A DNA stretch of 64,000 nucleotides from Mycobacterium nebraskense (lineage in GTDB: Bacteria; Actinomycetota; Actinomycetes; Mycobacteriales; Mycobacteriaceae). This document shows positions 9,692 to 18,596 of the stretch, one piece after another. Position 1 is the stretch's first letter, and each line of letters starts with the position of its first letter. A program made the position numbers and the translations under genes. The DNA lies in assembly GCF_002102255.1 (NCBI RefSeq), contig NZ_LQPH01000138.1:1-64000 (forward strand). The letters are read 5' to 3'. The notes beneath the pieces were generated by a model that saw only the letters and a list, made by a program, of their open reading frames with translations, was not told the DNA's origin and made no database searches.

Positions 9692-10837
9692 ATGATCGAG
9701 ATCGTCACCGCCCACCGTGCGCTCCTCGGGGGTATGGTCGCCGGCCTGATCGGCATGGCGGTTTTCACGGGCGCCCAGGCATCGGCAGACCCAATCCTTC
9801 CGGCGCCATCACCCGCTCCCGCCATCCCGGGGCCGGCGCCGCAAAACGTCACCGCAGTGCCCGGGCAGGCACCCATCAACAGGTTCCTCGCCGCCCCGCC
9901 GGCGGCGAATCCCGTGGCATCGCCGACGACCCCGGGCGCGCCCGTGCCGGCTGCGGTCGCACCCGCCGTGCCGGTGGCCCCCGCGGTCACTCCGGCGGCC
10001 TCCGGCACGATCCGTGAATACCTGCAGTCCAAGGGGGTCAAGCTCGAAGCGCAAAAGCCTCAGGGACTCAAGGCGCTCGACATCACGTTGCCGGTGCCGG
10101 CTCGCTGGACTCAGGTGCCCGACCCCAACGTGCCCGACGCGTTCGCGGTAATCGCCGACCGGCAAGGCAGCAGCATCTACACCTCGAATGCCCAGGTGGT
10201 GGTGTACAAGCTGGTCGGTGATTTCGACCCCCGCGAAGCCATCAGCCACGGCTACGTCGACAGCCAGCAGCTTCTGGCCTGGCAGCCGACCAACGCCTCG
10301 ATGGCCGACTTCGGCGGCTTCCCGTCGTCGATCGTCGAGGGCACGTACCGCGACGGCGACATGACGCTGAACACCTCGCGGCGCCACGTCATCGCCACCT
10401 CCGGACACGACAAGTACCTGGTGTCGCTCGCGGTGACCACCGATCGTGCGGTGGCCGTCGCCGACGCACCGGCCACTGACGCCATCGTCAACGGCTTCCG
10501 CGTGACCGTTCCCGGCGCCCCGGTCCCTGCGCCGGTGCAGACGCCCGCAGCCTCCCCGGTCGGGCTTCCCGGGCAGACACCGGCCCCGGCACCGCTCGGC
10601 CAGGCGCCCGTCGCGGCCCCGGTCGGGCAGATACCGGCTACCGCTCCGGTCGGGCAGGCGCCCGCTACAGCACCGGTCGCGCAGGCCCCCGCGGTGGCTC
10701 CGCTGCGGCAGACCTCGGCCACTGCTCCGGTGGGCCTACCCGCAGCGCCCATGCCCAGCCGCCAGCCCACCCCGAACCTGTTGGCCCTGGTACCGGGCCT
10801 GCCTCCGCTGCCCAATTTCTCGTTTCTGCAGCACTAA
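9692..10837 (+). CDS. mtc28: proline-rich secreted antigen Mtc28 (LpqN/LpqT-like domain)
   Basis: A 381-aa exported protein. An N-terminal signal peptide (hydrophobic stretch about residues 10-31, ending in AQASADP) is followed by a Pro/Ala-rich linker (about 33-115). Next comes a globular domain of about 160 residues ([19 protein letters not shown]... to FRVTVPG) resembling LpqN/LpqT-family secreted proteins. The C-terminal tail carries Pro-Ala-Gln repeats. It matches Rv0040c (28-kDa antigen, 310 aa), but the tail is longer here. The start is ATG at 9692 with GGAAGGA about 10 nt upstream. Its biochemical role is unknown. There is no lipobox cysteine, so it is likely secreted and cell-wall associated. 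Confidence 0.9.
   Translation: MIEIVTAHRALLGGMVAGLIGMAVFTGAQASADPILPAPSPAPAIPGPAPQNVTAVPGQAPINRFLAAPPAANPVASPTTPGAPVPAAVAPAVPVAPAVTPAASGTIREYLQSKGVKLEAQKPQGLKALDITLPVPARWTQVPDPNVPDAFAVIADRQGSSIYTSNAQVVVYKLVGDFDPREAISHGYVDSQQLLAWQPTNASMADFGGFPSSIVEGTYRDGDMTLNTSRRHVIATSGHDKYLVSLAVTTDRAVAVADAPATDAIVNGFRVTVPGAPVPAPVQTPAASPVGLPGQTPAPAPLGQAPVAAPVGQIPATAPVGQAPATAPVAQAPAVAPLRQTSATAPVGLPAAPMPSRQPTPNLLALVPGLPPLPNFSFLQH
10520..10750 (+). repeat. Pro-Val-Gly-Gln-x-Pro repeat tract in mtc28
   Basis: The 3' end of mtc28 encodes about six imperfect copies of a 10-11-residue unit, with forms such as [27 protein letters not shown] and PLGQAPVAA. The corresponding DNA repeats (GGTCGGGCAG and CGGTCGCGCAG variants) recur at roughly 30-33-nt spacing. 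This low-complexity Pro/Ala tail probably makes the protein extended in the cell wall. It may vary in copy number between strains. Boundaries are approximate. Confidence 0.7.
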
Positions 10838-10901
10838 GCGGTGCGGCGGCTCCGCTGGAGCCGACCGAGCGGACCGGTGTCCGGGCTCGTATTGTGAGGC
10901 C

Positions 10902-11243
10902 ATGCTGATTGCGGGCGTGCTGTGCATGTGTGCGGCGGTGGCCTCCGCCGGGTTCGGGACCTGGTCGCTGGTGCACACCCAGAATGTCGACCCCACCGCG
11001 GTGGTGCTGCGGTCCATGGCTCCCACGCAACTGGCGGCGGCGGTCATGCTGGCCGCCGGCGGTGTGGTGGCGTTGGCAGCCTCGCCGCACACTGCGCTGG
11101 TGGTGCTGATCGTCTGTGTCGCGGGCGCCTTCGGAACGCTGGCCGCCGGTTCTTGGCAGAGCGCGCGCTTCGCGCTGCAGCAAGAAGCGGCGGTACCCGC
11201 TTGCGCGGGGACCTGCGCCGGCTGCACGCAGTCCTGCCACTGA
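10902..11243 (+). CDS. small membrane protein (Rv0039c-like)
   Basis: A 113-aa integral membrane protein of unknown function with three predicted hydrophobic segments: about residues 3-22, 40-62 and 64-86. A short cytosine-containing tail ends in the cysteine-bearing pattern PACAGTCAGCTQSC, with four cysteines in a dozen residues. That clustering suggests a disulfide pair or metal-binding tail. Position and size match Rv0039c (115 aa). The start is ATG at 10902. It is convergent with the AlgH-family gene. Confidence 0.75.
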   Translation: MLIAGVLCMCAAVASAGFGTWSLVHTQNVDPTAVVLRSMAPTQLAAAVMLAAGGVVALAASPHTALVVLIVCVAGAFGTLAAGSWQSARFALQQEAAVPACAGTCAGCTQSCH

Positions 11244-11244
11244 C

Positions 11245-11256
11245 GTCCCGCGGGAC
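11245..11256. terminator. 12-bp perfect palindrome between convergent genes
   Basis: The sequence GTCCCGCGGGAC begins 2 nt after the stop codon of the small membrane protein and lies 24 nt beyond the stop of the convergent AlgH-family gene. It could form a short GC-rich hairpin serving both genes. It lacks a U-tract, as is common for mycobacterial terminators, so terminator function is an inference from position and symmetry. Confidence 0.35.
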
Positions 11257-11279
11257 ACCCCGAGCGTGGGGGAGTGGCG

Positions 11280-11885
11280 CTAGTTGCGGCTGAGGTCGAT
11301 CGGATGGGTGGCCAGCAGCGACAGCGGCAGCGGCTGGCGGCGCAGCACCTGACCCCACAGGTCGGACCTCGCCCCCTGGAGAACGTCAGATGGCAACGCG
11401 GACAAGACGATCCAGTCATCACGTTCGATTTCGCCTTCCAGCTGACCGATGGTCCAGCCGGAGTAGCCCGCGAAGATTCGCACCCCCTCCACCAGGGGCG
11501 CGATCGTGTCGGGATCGGCGTCGAGATCGACCATCACCACCCGGCCGTCCACATGCCGCAGCCCGGCCACGCCCTCCGGGTCGGCGCCAACCCGCAACGC
11601 CGCCAGGCACAGGGCCGCGTCACGCTTGACGGGTCCGCCGATGAACATCGTCTTCGGCTTGGCTGCCAGTTTGGTCCACTGCGGCAAAATGTTGTACACC
11701 GCGGTCTCACTGGCGCGGTTGAGCACGACCCCCAGTGTGCCGCCGTCGTTGTGCTCGACGATGTAGATGACGCTGCGCCGGAACGTCGGTTCGAAAAGAT
11801 CGGTGTTGGCAAGCAGCAACGTACCCGCGCGCACCCGCTGCGCGGCCGGCGCGACATAGTCCTCTGGATCCTCGGGCGGCGGCAC
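11280..11885 (-). CDS. AlgH/YqgE (UPF0301) family protein (Rv0038-like)
   Basis: A 201-aa cytoplasmic protein of the UPF0301 (YqgE/AlgH) family. Typical segments are [38 protein letters not shown] (about residues 18-55), [13 protein letters not shown] and [19 protein letters not shown]. Biochemical function is unknown despite wide conservation. AlgH of Pseudomonas is linked to alginate regulation, which need not apply here. Length matches Rv0038 (202 aa). It lies convergent to the upstream small gene and divergent from the MFS transporter. Confidence 0.92.
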   Translation of the reverse strand: MPPPEDPEDYVAPAAQRVRAGTLLLANTDLFEPTFRRSVIYIVEHNDGGTLGVVLNRASETAVYNILPQWTKLAAKPKTMFIGGPVKRDAALCLAALRVGADPEGVAGLRHVDGRVVMVDLDADPDTIAPLVEGVRIFAGYSGWTIGQLEGEIERDDWIVLSALPSDVLQGARSDLWGQVLRRQPLPLSLLATHPIDLSRN

Positions 11886-12027
11886 CCCACCATCATCGCA
11901 TCCGGCGCTTGCCGCCCGGGGGAATCAAGCGCGGGGCGTGAAGATTTGTACTGTTGGTAAGTCGGCTCGGACCGTGACGAGCTTGCTAGCCCCAATCGTG
12001 GAAGTCGGTTTCGTGATCCAATCCCGG

Positions 12028-13347
12028 ATGCACTCAAGCGCACCCGTCGAAATATGGCGGTCGGTGCGCAGTTTGCCAGACTTCTGGCGACTGCTGCAGG
12101 TGCGCATGGCGAGTCAATTCGGTGATGGGCTGTTTCAGGCGGGCCTGGCCGGAGCGCTGCTGTTCAATCCGGACCGGGCCGCCGACCCGATGGCCATCGC
12201 GCGGGCGTTCACCGTGCTGTTCCTGCCGTACTCGCTGCTGGGTCCCTTCGCGGGTGCGCTGATGGACCGTTGGGACCGGCGGCTGGTGATCGTCGGCGCC
12301 AACGTCGGCCGACTCATCCTGATCGCGGCGATCGGCACGAGCCTGGCCGTCAGGGCCGGCGACCTGCCGCTGTTGTTGGGCGCGCTGTTCGCCAACGGCT
12401 TGGCCCGTTTCGTCGGATCCGGGCTGTCGGCGTCGCTGCCGCACGTCGTGCCGCGCGAACAGGTCGTGACGATGAACGCCCTAGCCAACGCGTCCGGTGC
12501 CATCGCCGCTTTCGTCGGCGCCAACTTCATGCTCGTACCCCGGTTCGTGCTCGGCGCGGGCGACAATGGCGCCTCGGCGATCATCTTCCTCACCGCAATC
12601 CCCGTCTTGATGGCCTTGCTGCTGTCGTTGCGATTCGGCTCCCGCGCGCTGGGCCCGGACGATACCAAGCGGGCGATCCATGGACCGGCCTTCTACGCCG
12701 TGGTCACCGGCTGGTTGCACGGCGCGCGCACGGTGGCGCAGCGGCCGACGGTCGCCGCCACCCTCTCCGGCTTGGCCGCCCACCGGATGGTGATCGGCAT
12801 CAATTCCCTGCTGGTCTTGTTGTTGGTCCACCACCTGACCGACCCCGAGGCCGGGGGACTGGGCACCGCCCTGGTGTTTTTCGGCGCCGCCGGGCTCGGC
12901 GCGTTCCTGGCCAACGTGCTGACTCCGCCCGCCGTCCGTCGCTGGGGTCGCTACGCGACGGCGAATGGTGCGTTGGCGACGTCGGCGATCATCGAGGTCG
13001 CCGGCGCGGGATTACTGCTGCCGGTGATGGTGGCGTGCGGCTTCTTCCTCGGTGTGACCGGACAAATGGTCAAGCTGTGCGCTGACTCGGCGATGCAGAT
13101 GGACGTCGATGACGCCCTTCGCGGGCACGTCTTCGCCGTGCAGGACGCGCTGTTCTGGGTCGCGTTCATCGTCTCGATCACGGTGGCCGCGGCGTTGATT
13201 CCCGCCGATGGGCATGCGCCCGCATTCGCGCTGTTCGGCTCCGGGCTCTACCTGGTCGGCCTGGCCATGCACAGCCTCCTCGGCCGGCGCGGCGAACAGG
13301 CGAATAATCGCTACCCGGCGGGGGCGACCGACGAGCGGAGGCAATGA
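12028..13347 (+). CDS. MFS transporter (Rv0037c-like)
   Basis: A 439-aa major facilitator superfamily protein with about 12 hydrophobic segments. The conserved loop 2-3 motif [10 protein letters not shown] (about residues 77-86) is the MFS 'motif A'. It resembles drug or macrolide exporters, but the substrate is unknown. I chose the ATG at 12028 because homology to Rv0037c (441 aa) starts about there; the frame extends upstream to 11938 without conserved sequence. The stop overlaps the start of the next gene (ATGA at 13344-13347), so the two form a coupled pair. Confidence 0.85.
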   Translation: MHSSAPVEIWRSVRSLPDFWRLLQVRMASQFGDGLFQAGLAGALLFNPDRAADPMAIARAFTVLFLPYSLLGPFAGALMDRWDRRLVIVGANVGRLILIAAIGTSLAVRAGDLPLLLGALFANGLARFVGSGLSASLPHVVPREQVVTMNALANASGAIAAFVGANFMLVPRFVLGAGDNGASAIIFLTAIPVLMALLLSLRFGSRALGPDDTKRAIHGPAFYAVVTGWLHGARTVAQRPTVAATLSGLAAHRMVIGINSLLVLLLVHHLTDPEAGGLGTALVFFGAAGLGAFLANVLTPPAVRRWGRYATANGALATSAIIEVAGAGLLLPVMVACGFFLGVTGQMVKLCADSAMQMDVDDALRGHVFAVQDALFWVAFIVSITVAAALIPADGHAPAFALFGSGLYLVGLAMHSLLGRRGEQANNRYPAGATDERRQ

Positions 13348-14120
13348 TGGCGGGTCCCGAACCGATCGTGGCGGACTTGCGCGCCGAAAGCGACGAACTC
13401 GACGCCCTGGTTGCGCCGCTGCCGGCCGAACGCTGGGCCGATCCGACGCCCGCCCCGGGTTGGACCATCGCGCACCAGATCGGGCACCTGTTGTGGACCG
13501 ACCGGGTCGCGTTGACGTCGGTCACCGACGAGGCCGGGTTCGCCGAAGAGCTCAAGGCCGCTGCCGCCGACCCGACGGGCTTCGTCGACGCGGGCGCCGA
13601 AGAATTGGCGGCCCTCGCGCCGGGCGAGCTGCTCGCCGATTGGCGGGTCACCCGTGACCGGTTGCACGAAGAGCTGCTGATGGTTCCCGCCGGGCGCAAA
13701 CTTCCCTGGTTCGGGCCACCGATGAGTGCGGCGTCGATGGCTACCGCCCGGCTGATGGAGACGTGGGCCCACGGGCTGGACGTTGCCGACGCACTGGGCG
13801 TCAAACGGGTGGCCACCGACCGGCTCCGGTCGATCGCCCACCTAGGGGTGCGCACCCGCGACTACGCCTTCTTCGTCAACAATCTCCCCGCTCCGGCCGA
13901 GCCTTTCCTGGTCGAGCTGCGCGGACCCAACGGCGACACCTGGAGCTGGGGATCGCCCGACGCGGCGCAGCGGGTCACCGGTTCGGCCGAAGACTTCTGC
14001 TTCTTGGTCACTCAGCGGCGCCCGTTGAGCGCTCTCGACATCACCGCGCATGGGCCCGACGCGCAGCGCTGGCTGGAGATCGCGCAAGCGTTCGCGGGCC
14101 CGCCGGGCGCCGGTCGATGA
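13344..14120 (+). CDS. TIGR03084-family protein with maleylpyruvate-isomerase-like N-terminal (DinB) fold (Rv0036c-like)
   Basis: A 258-aa soluble actinobacterial protein. The N-terminal half (about residues 5-150) has the DinB/mycothiol-dependent maleylpyruvate isomerase layout, with a probable metal-site histidine in [15 protein letters not shown] and another in [15 protein letters not shown]. The C-terminal half resembles the SCP-like domain of this family. It matches Rv0036c (257 aa). A mycothiol-dependent reaction is a family-level inference. It is translationally coupled to the upstream MFS transporter. Confidence 0.88.
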   Translation: MMAGPEPIVADLRAESDELDALVAPLPAERWADPTPAPGWTIAHQIGHLLWTDRVALTSVTDEAGFAEELKAAAADPTGFVDAGAEELAALAPGELLADWRVTRDRLHEELLMVPAGRKLPWFGPPMSAASMATARLMETWAHGLDVADALGVKRVATDRLRSIAHLGVRTRDYAFFVNNLPAPAEPFLVELRGPNGDTWSWGSPDAAQRVTGSAEDFCFLVTQRRPLSALDITAHGPDAQRWLEIAQAFAGPPGAGR

Positions 14121-14184
14121 GCGCGCGAGCGCGCAAAGAGAGCCGGTGCCCACCCGACCCAAGCGCCGGCCGATAAGCGCGCGG

Positions 14185-14556
14185 TTACTGCAGTGGGCCG
14201 CCGTAACTTGCCCGGTTTTCGGCCTCGGCCTCTTCGCGCAACGCTGAGATCGCCAGGTTCAGCCTGTCGGCCAGCTCGCCGTGGGCATATCCGGTCATCA
14301 CGCCGGGGTGCAGGGTCAGCTTGAGCAACCGTCCGTCGGAATTCGCCACGGCATGGATGTCGCCGAGATCGACGCTGTAGGTGACGGCCTCGGCCTGGGC
14401 CACGAGGGCTTCCCACTTGTCGGCCGCCTCGCTGAGTTCGCGAAGAACTGATTCGACGAGGTCCTTGTCGCTGAGATTCGCGCGACCGCCCGAATCCGAC
14501 ACGATCACAGTATCGTCGACCCCTCCAACCAGCGTCAATTCATCCTCGCGGGTCAA
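14185..14556 (-). CDS. YbaB/EbfC-like small protein
   Basis: A 123-aa acidic protein. It has a helix-strand-strand-helix plan: SVLRELSEAADKWEALVAQAEAVTYSV, then two beta strands (IHAVANSDGRLLKLTLHPGV), then a long C-terminal helix ending in EEAEAENRASYG. This resembles the YbaB/EbfC nucleoid-associated fold, which recurs beside ESX-related genes in mycobacteria. The start is a TTG at 14556, 19 nt after the stop of the Rv0029-like gene; no better start or strong Shine-Dalgarno is evident, so the N-terminus is uncertain. It is probably in one operon with the upstream gene and may be the counterpart of Rv0030. Confidence 0.7.
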   Translation of the reverse strand: MTREDELTLVGGVDDTVIVSDSGGRANLSDKDLVESVLRELSEAADKWEALVAQAEAVTYSVDLGDIHAVANSDGRLLKLTLHPGVMTGYAHGELADRLNLAISALREEAEAENRASYGGPLQ

Positions 14557-14575
14557 TGGCGCGCTTCGCGGCGGC

Positions 14576-16309
14576 CTATGAGCCGGCCGGCTGGCCGGCG
14601 AGTTTCTGGTACCAAGCGAGGTGATAGTTCGCCGATACCGAGTCTCCGCTCGCGATGCCTTCGGTGGCCGCTATCAACAGACACTTGAGCAGGAGCGCCG
14701 GATTCACCGTCGGGTATTGGACCAGGAGCTGGTAGCGCGCCGTATCGAGGTGCACCCGCAGCACGTCGACCTCTTGGTCGATGACAACGCCGTCCGCGGC
14801 AGCCGCGTCGGCCAGCCTCTGCACGATCCGGGGGAGTCCGTCGAACCGGCGCGTCGTCTCGCTCAGTACCCGGCCCAGATCCTCGATCACGGGCAGCTCG
14901 CGCGGTTCCAACGACGATTTCGTCGCGGTGAAGTCGGCCGATCGGCGCAGCGAATCGCCCGGAGCGTAGGTCACGACGCGCGCCGCCTCGCCGATCAACG
15001 CGGAGACCCTCCCGGTGCGGCGCTCGGGTTCCAACAACCGCACGCCCGCCGGAAGGTTGATACCTGCCGGTATCCAGCCGTGGGACAGGTCGGTGACCAA
15101 GATGGTCGTGCCGTCCGCAAGGTCGCCGACCGCCCAATTGAGCCGCGACTCTTGACGGACCACAAACTCGAGGAGCCGGTTCAGTCGGTCGGTATCGAAA
15201 CCCGTTGGGGCCGTCGCCCTTTCCCCGCGCGGCGGGGCGGGCTCCCAATCCGGCGCGGCCGGACCCTCGGCCGGCTCCTCAACGACGGGCTCAGCCTCCG
15301 TGACCGCGGGGATGACCTGCGTCTCCTCCATCGGAACCGCCGCAGCGGCGGGCTCTGCCGGCTGGGTCCCGTCGTCGTCCGGTGCCGGCTCGCCGGGCTC
15401 GGCGTGGTGGCGACCGTTTGCGACGGGCTCCCAATCCGCCTCGGCCGGCTCGTCAACCAGGGGCTCGGTCTCGGTGATCGCGGGGATGACCTGCGTCTCC
15501 TCCATCGAGGCCGTCGCGGTGCCGTCTTCGGCATCGGCGTCCGTACGCCATTCGGGTACGTCCTCGTACGTTGCCGGCTCCTCCACCTCAGCGTGGTGGC
15601 GACCGTTGCCGACGGGCCATCCGCGCTCGGCACCCTCCGCCGGCGCGTCGACGACGGGTTCCGCCTCCGTGACGCTGGGGATGACTTGCGTCTCCTCCAT
15701 ATTCGGCGCGGTGGCGGGCTCCGCGGCTACCTCCTCGACAGCGGTGTCCTGCGGAGGCGCCTCGGGCTCGTCCCCGCCACCCTGCCGCACGACCGGAGCC
15801 GGATTCTCGACGACGCGCCAACGCGGCCTACGCACGCTCGTGGGCGCATCGGGGACAGATCCCGCCTCGGTGACGGCAGGAATGACTTGGGTCTGGTCCA
15901 TGTCCGGTGACAACGGCTCGGCGACCTCGGGGCGGGTATATTCCGCGGTCACCTCGGCCTTCACCGCGTGCAGCCGGCGAATCGTCGATTCGACTCGCCG
16001 CACGGCGCGGGCACGCGCTTCATCGATGACCCGGGCCTCTTCCGCCTGACGCGGCAGATCGGCCAAACCCGCGCGCTTGATCAGCTTCAGCTGCTCGTTC
16101 GCGCTGTCGGCGATTCGCTGCAGATCGGCCTTCAGATACTCTGCGAGCGTGGCGTTTTCGGCGGTGGTCGTCGACAGCTCGGCAGGCCAAAGCCCACCGA
16201 TCACCCACGGGGTGCAGTCGATGGGAGAGCTGAAGGCCGGTATCGCCAGTGATTCCCGGGTAGCTCTCCGGAGGCGCTGGCGCGCCGTCATCCGACCGAA
16301 GATCGCCAC
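14576..16309 (-). CDS. Rv0029/Rv2082-like protein with acidic METQVIP repeats
   Basis: A 577-aa protein in three parts. Residues about 1-125 are helical (TARQRLRRATRES... RRVESTIRRLHAVKAEV). Residues about 125-345 are a low-complexity acidic linker with four METQVIP repeats. Residues about 350-577 are a globular domain (LLEFVVRQESRLNWAVGDLADG, LVTDLSHGWIPAGINLP, RLLEPERR) that I associate with DUF5631/DUF5632 proteins such as Rv0029 and Rv2082, both of unknown function. It is longer than Rv0029 (365 aa, from memory). The GTG at 16309 is used; ATG at 16291 is an alternative. The gene lies at the downstream end of an ESX-associated cluster. Confidence 0.75.
   Translation of the reverse strand: MAIFGRMTARQRLRRATRESLAIPAFSSPIDCTPWVIGGLWPAELSTTTAENATLAEYLKADLQRIADSANEQLKLIKRAGLADLPRQAEEARVIDEARARAVRRVESTIRRLHAVKAEVTAEYTRPEVAEPLSPDMDQTQVIPAVTEAGSVPDAPTSVRRPRWRVVENPAPVVRQGGGDEPEAPPQDTAVEEVAAEPATAPNMEETQVIPSVTEAEPVVDAPAEGAERGWPVGNGRHHAEVEEPATYEDVPEWRTDADAEDGTATASMEETQVIPAITETEPLVDEPAEADWEPVANGRHHAEPGEPAPDDDGTQPAEPAAAAVPMEETQVIPAVTEAEPVVEEPAEGPAAPDWEPAPPRGERATAPTGFDTDRLNRLLEFVVRQESRLNWAVGDLADGTTILVTDLSHGWIPAGINLPAGVRLLEPERRTGRVSALIGEAARVVTYAPGDSLRRSADFTATKSSLEPRELPVIEDLGRVLSETTRRFDGLPRIVQRLADAAAADGVVIDQEVDVLRVHLDTARYQLLVQYPTVNPALLLKCLLIAATEGIASGDSVSANYHLAWYQKLAGQPAGS
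15295..15905 (-). repeat. four imperfect repeats encoding an acidic-TQVIP motif
   Basis: The DNA segment encoding M-E-E-T-Q-V-I-P (or M-D-Q-T-Q-V-I-P) followed by A/S-V/I-T-E occurs four times within the Rv0029-like gene. The coding positions are near 15311-15331, 15484-15504, 15680-15700 and 15881-15901. Units are about 175-200 nt apart and share the flanking text 'EPVV(D/E)xPAE' and, in two of them, 'NGRHHAE'. The repeats are well conserved around the Thr-Gln-Val-Ile core and divergent elsewhere, which suggests selection on the short motif. Confidence 0.85.
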
Positions 16310-16391
16310 CGGCTAAGCGTACCGGCATCTGACGGACGGCTTATTCGGTCAGTGAATTGTGCAGCTGTGACGCCCTGGGTAGCGTGGCGAT

Positions 16392-16535
16392 ATGGCTGAA
16401 TCTGCTCTGCAGCAGCAACTCGATGAAGTGCGCGCCCTGCTCGCCCGCGCTCGAGAGTTGTTCGGCCCCAATCCCGTAGAGCCGCCCACAGATATCGCTC
16501 CGGATCCCGAGGCGGCCAAGACCTGGCTGCTGTAG
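16392..16535 (+). CDS. small 47-aa protein, unknown
   Basis: A short open frame from ATG 16392 to TAG 16533-16535. The product begins MAESALQQQLDEVRALLARA, an amphipathic helix, followed by a Pro/Asp-rich tail ending in AAKTWLL. It is divergent from the Rv0029-like gene (82 nt apart) and convergent with the DUF2694-like gene (5 nt between stops). Codon use is GC-rich and protein-like. It could be a genuine small protein or the preserved N-terminus of a once longer ESX-associated protein. I do not recognise it. Confidence 0.5.
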   Translation: MAESALQQQLDEVRALLARARELFGPNPVEPPTDIAPDPEAAKTWLL

Positions 16536-16540
16536 CCCGT

Positions 16541-16852
16541 CTATATCACGCTGTTGCGGCGTCGCAGTTTATGCGCGAGCAACTTCTCGATCGCCGCGTC
16601 GAGGTCTCGCGGTGTCGGAACCTCGGCCGAGGGGGTGTGTCCGGCCGCCACGATTTCGTCGCGGATCTCCAGCAATGCCTTGAGGCACGACACGTCGGCG
16701 GTCAGCAAAATGCCTCGTGCCAGCGTTTCGGCGTCGGTCTCCATCGCCTCTTCGCTCAGCGCAACGCTGTGCATGTACCCGCCGCGGCAGGAGCGGACGA
16801 GGATGTGCCCACTCGGGTGAACGGTGTCAAAAGCGGGATTCGCGTCCGTCAT
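16541..16852 (-). CDS. DUF2694-like mycobacterial protein (Rv0028-like)
   Basis: A 103-aa protein of unknown function resembling Rv0028 (101 aa). The N-terminal half contains a beta-rich segment (HPSGHILVRSCRGGYMHSVALSEEA). The C-terminal half is helical (TLARGILLTADVSCLKALLEIRDEIVAAG), with a basic tail. The start overlaps the stop of the EspC-like gene by 4 nt (ATGA), so it is co-translated with it. Relatives appear confined to mycobacteria. The DUF label is from memory. Confidence 0.75.
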   Translation of the reverse strand: MTDANPAFDTVHPSGHILVRSCRGGYMHSVALSEEAMETDAETLARGILLTADVSCLKALLEIRDEIVAAGHTPSAEVPTPRDLDAAIEKLLAHKLRRRNSVI

Positions 16853-17166
16853 CGACCGCGGTCAGCGATGCCGCCGAGGTTGCGCGCCGCATCCTGCTCG
16901 TGCTGTTCCCACATCGTCGCCGACGCCGCCAGTTTGTCCGCCAGGTCGGCGTGGTCCGCGGCTTGTTGCTCGTAGCACTGGCGTCTGAGCTCAAGCAGTT
17001 CCCGTCCGGCGTCGCGAAGTTCACCGAAGATCGGGCCCAGCGAATCCAGGCTTTCCTGGATCGCCTCGTGTGACGACGGGACTGTGCGCAAGTAATCGGA
17101 GGTTTCCTGGTGACGTGCAGCGGCTTGACGCAAGTGCGCGGGCACCACATGGATCGAATCTGCCAT
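16849..17166 (-). CDS. EspC-like (T7SS_ESX_EspC/DUF2580) protein (Rv0027-like)
   Basis: A 105-aa helical-hairpin protein of the EspC family. The start MADSIHVVPAHLRQAAARHQ carries the family hallmark V-x-P-x-x-L-R-x-x-A-x-x-H. A second helix (ADHADLADKLAASATMWEQHEQDAARNL) follows. EspC-family proteins are substrates or partners of ESX (type VII) secretion. I chose the ATG at 17166 because the product then equals Rv0027 in length and starts on the motif; the frame extends to 17211 without conserved sequence. It is coupled to the DUF2694-like gene downstream and follows the DUF4226-like gene. Confidence 0.82.
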   Translation of the reverse strand: MADSIHVVPAHLRQAAARHQETSDYLRTVPSSHEAIQESLDSLGPIFGELRDAGRELLELRRQCYEQQAADHADLADKLAASATMWEQHEQDAARNLGGIADRGR

Positions 17167-17216
17167 CCGCTGTCTCCTGTCCACGGCCGCCGGCCAGACC
17201 GGCGAGGTCACTATTG

Positions 17217-18596
17217 TCAGGTGGTCGACGAGGTCGCCGGCCGCGTGGGTGTCGGTGTGTCGGGCTTCGCCGGCGTGGTCACGGCTGCGGCCGCCGCCGG
17301 CGGATGCTCCCAGCCTAGAAAGCTTGGCCCGCTCACGGTGGCGATGTCTTGAATTTGGCCGTCGAGAAGGGCTTTGCCGGGTCCGAGGGCAAGGGCGTGG
17401 CGGTCGATGAATATCCCGATGTCCGCCGGGGTCACGTGCGACGGATCGATCGGGTTGGTGACCGCGGTGCCCGGTGGCGGAATCGTTATTCCTTGCTGTT
17501 GGAAGGCATCTGGGATCGCCGCTCCGCCGACCGCGGCTTTGATCGCGGCTGCCAACTGGGGGCTGGCGGCCGTCACCGTCTCACCGTCGGGCAAGGTGAC
17601 CGTGGTGGGACCGGCCGGTGGCGATTCGCCCTCAACCGCAGCCGCATCCTGACCGGCATCGCCGTTTTGGTCTCCCGGTTCATCTGATGAAGCGTCGGTC
17701 TTTGGGTCCGTGTGGTCCGCGGAGTCCAGCAGGCCTTCGTCGTCGCGGCCTTGCAGCGCCGGATCTGTTCCGTCGTCACCCTGCAGGCCCGGAAATGGCA
17801 ACCCACTCGGCGTCGCGCCGAAACTCGGGAGTCCCGGGGCGAAGTTGGGCATCGGCGGCGGCACAGGCGCCATGGGCGCCGCCGGAGTGGTCACGCCCTC
17901 CGGCACACCCACTCCCGACGTATCATCGGTCGCCACGCCCGGATCGTCGGCCAACAACGAATCCAGCAGCGGGTCCCACCCGGAGTCCTCTGTCGACGGT
18001 GCGGTAGCTGCGTCAGCGGCGGCGGTCTGGGCCGACGGATGCGCATCGGAAGGGTTCGGTTGACTCTTGGATGCGTCGTACAGCGAGGTCCAAGCGGCCA
18101 TCAGCGCCGACTTCGACGTGTCGTCGAGGCTCGCGTTGAGGACCACGGCGCGAATGTCTCGGAGCTTGCCGATCAGATATCGCTGGAAATCCCGCGCCCC
18201 GGCCGGAGTGTCCAAGTCCGATCGCGTGCGCACCGCAGCTTCGGTGTCCTGCTGCAACTTGGTCAGCGCTTGGCTGCCTTCGACGGTGTTCAGATGGGCG
18301 TTCAAGATGGCCGTGATCACTTGCATGTCCAGCTGGGAGCTGGCCGAATTCTGGTGCGCCAGAGCGGCTTCCGCGTGCGCGATGGCTTCCGCAGCCTCGC
18401 CCTTCTCGCGATCCGGCGGAGCTGCATGTTGTTGGCGGATCTTGCCCGCGATCGCCTGGAGCTGTTGGGGGCGTGTCGTCGGGGTGATCACGGCAGCCAG
18501 CTCACTGGGCGACAGTCCCGCCTGCCACGCGTTCGGGTCACCGGTGCGGTCTCGGACATCTTTCACCGCGGCAAGCAGCTCCTCGTGCGCCGACAT
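17217..18596 (-). CDS. DUF4226-like ESX-associated protein with proline-rich linker (Rv0026-like)
   Basis: A 459-aa protein close to Rv0026 (448 aa). The N-terminal about 180 residues are helical (EAAEAIAHAEAALAHQNSASSQLDMQVITAIL...; AGARDFQRYLIGKLRDIRAVV). The GARDFQRYLIGKLRDI pattern is shared with the neighbouring 120-aa protein, so the two are paralogous over this domain. Residues about 190-335 are a Pro/Asp-rich linker. The C-terminus (VTLPDGETVTAASPQLAAAIKAA... DRHALALGPGKALLDGQI) is a compact globular region. There is no signal peptide, which fits ESX secretion or a cytosolic role; neither is shown by sequence alone. Confidence 0.72.
   Translation of the reverse strand: MSAHEELLAAVKDVRDRTGDPNAWQAGLSPSELAAVITPTTRPQQLQAIAGKIRQQHAAPPDREKGEAAEAIAHAEAALAHQNSASSQLDMQVITAILNAHLNTVEGSQALTKLQQDTEAAVRTRSDLDTPAGARDFQRYLIGKLRDIRAVVLNASLDDTSKSALMAAWTSLYDASKSQPNPSDAHPSAQTAAADAATAPSTEDSGWDPLLDSLLADDPGVATDDTSGVGVPEGVTTPAAPMAPVPPPMPNFAPGLPSFGATPSGLPFPGLQGDDGTDPALQGRDDEGLLDSADHTDPKTDASSDEPGDQNGDAGQDAAAVEGESPPAGPTTVTLPDGETVTAASPQLAAAIKAAVGGAAIPDAFQQQGITIPPPGTAVTNPIDPSHVTPADIGIFIDRHALALGPGKALLDGQIQDIATVSGPSFLGWEHPPAAAAAVTTPAKPDTPTPTRPATSSTT

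Noticed and set aside
16541..16852. Possible continuation of the 47-aa small gene through its TAG into downstream sequence
   Set aside because: The sequence beyond the stop is fully explained by the antisense DUF2694-like gene and no in-frame protein-like extension is evident.
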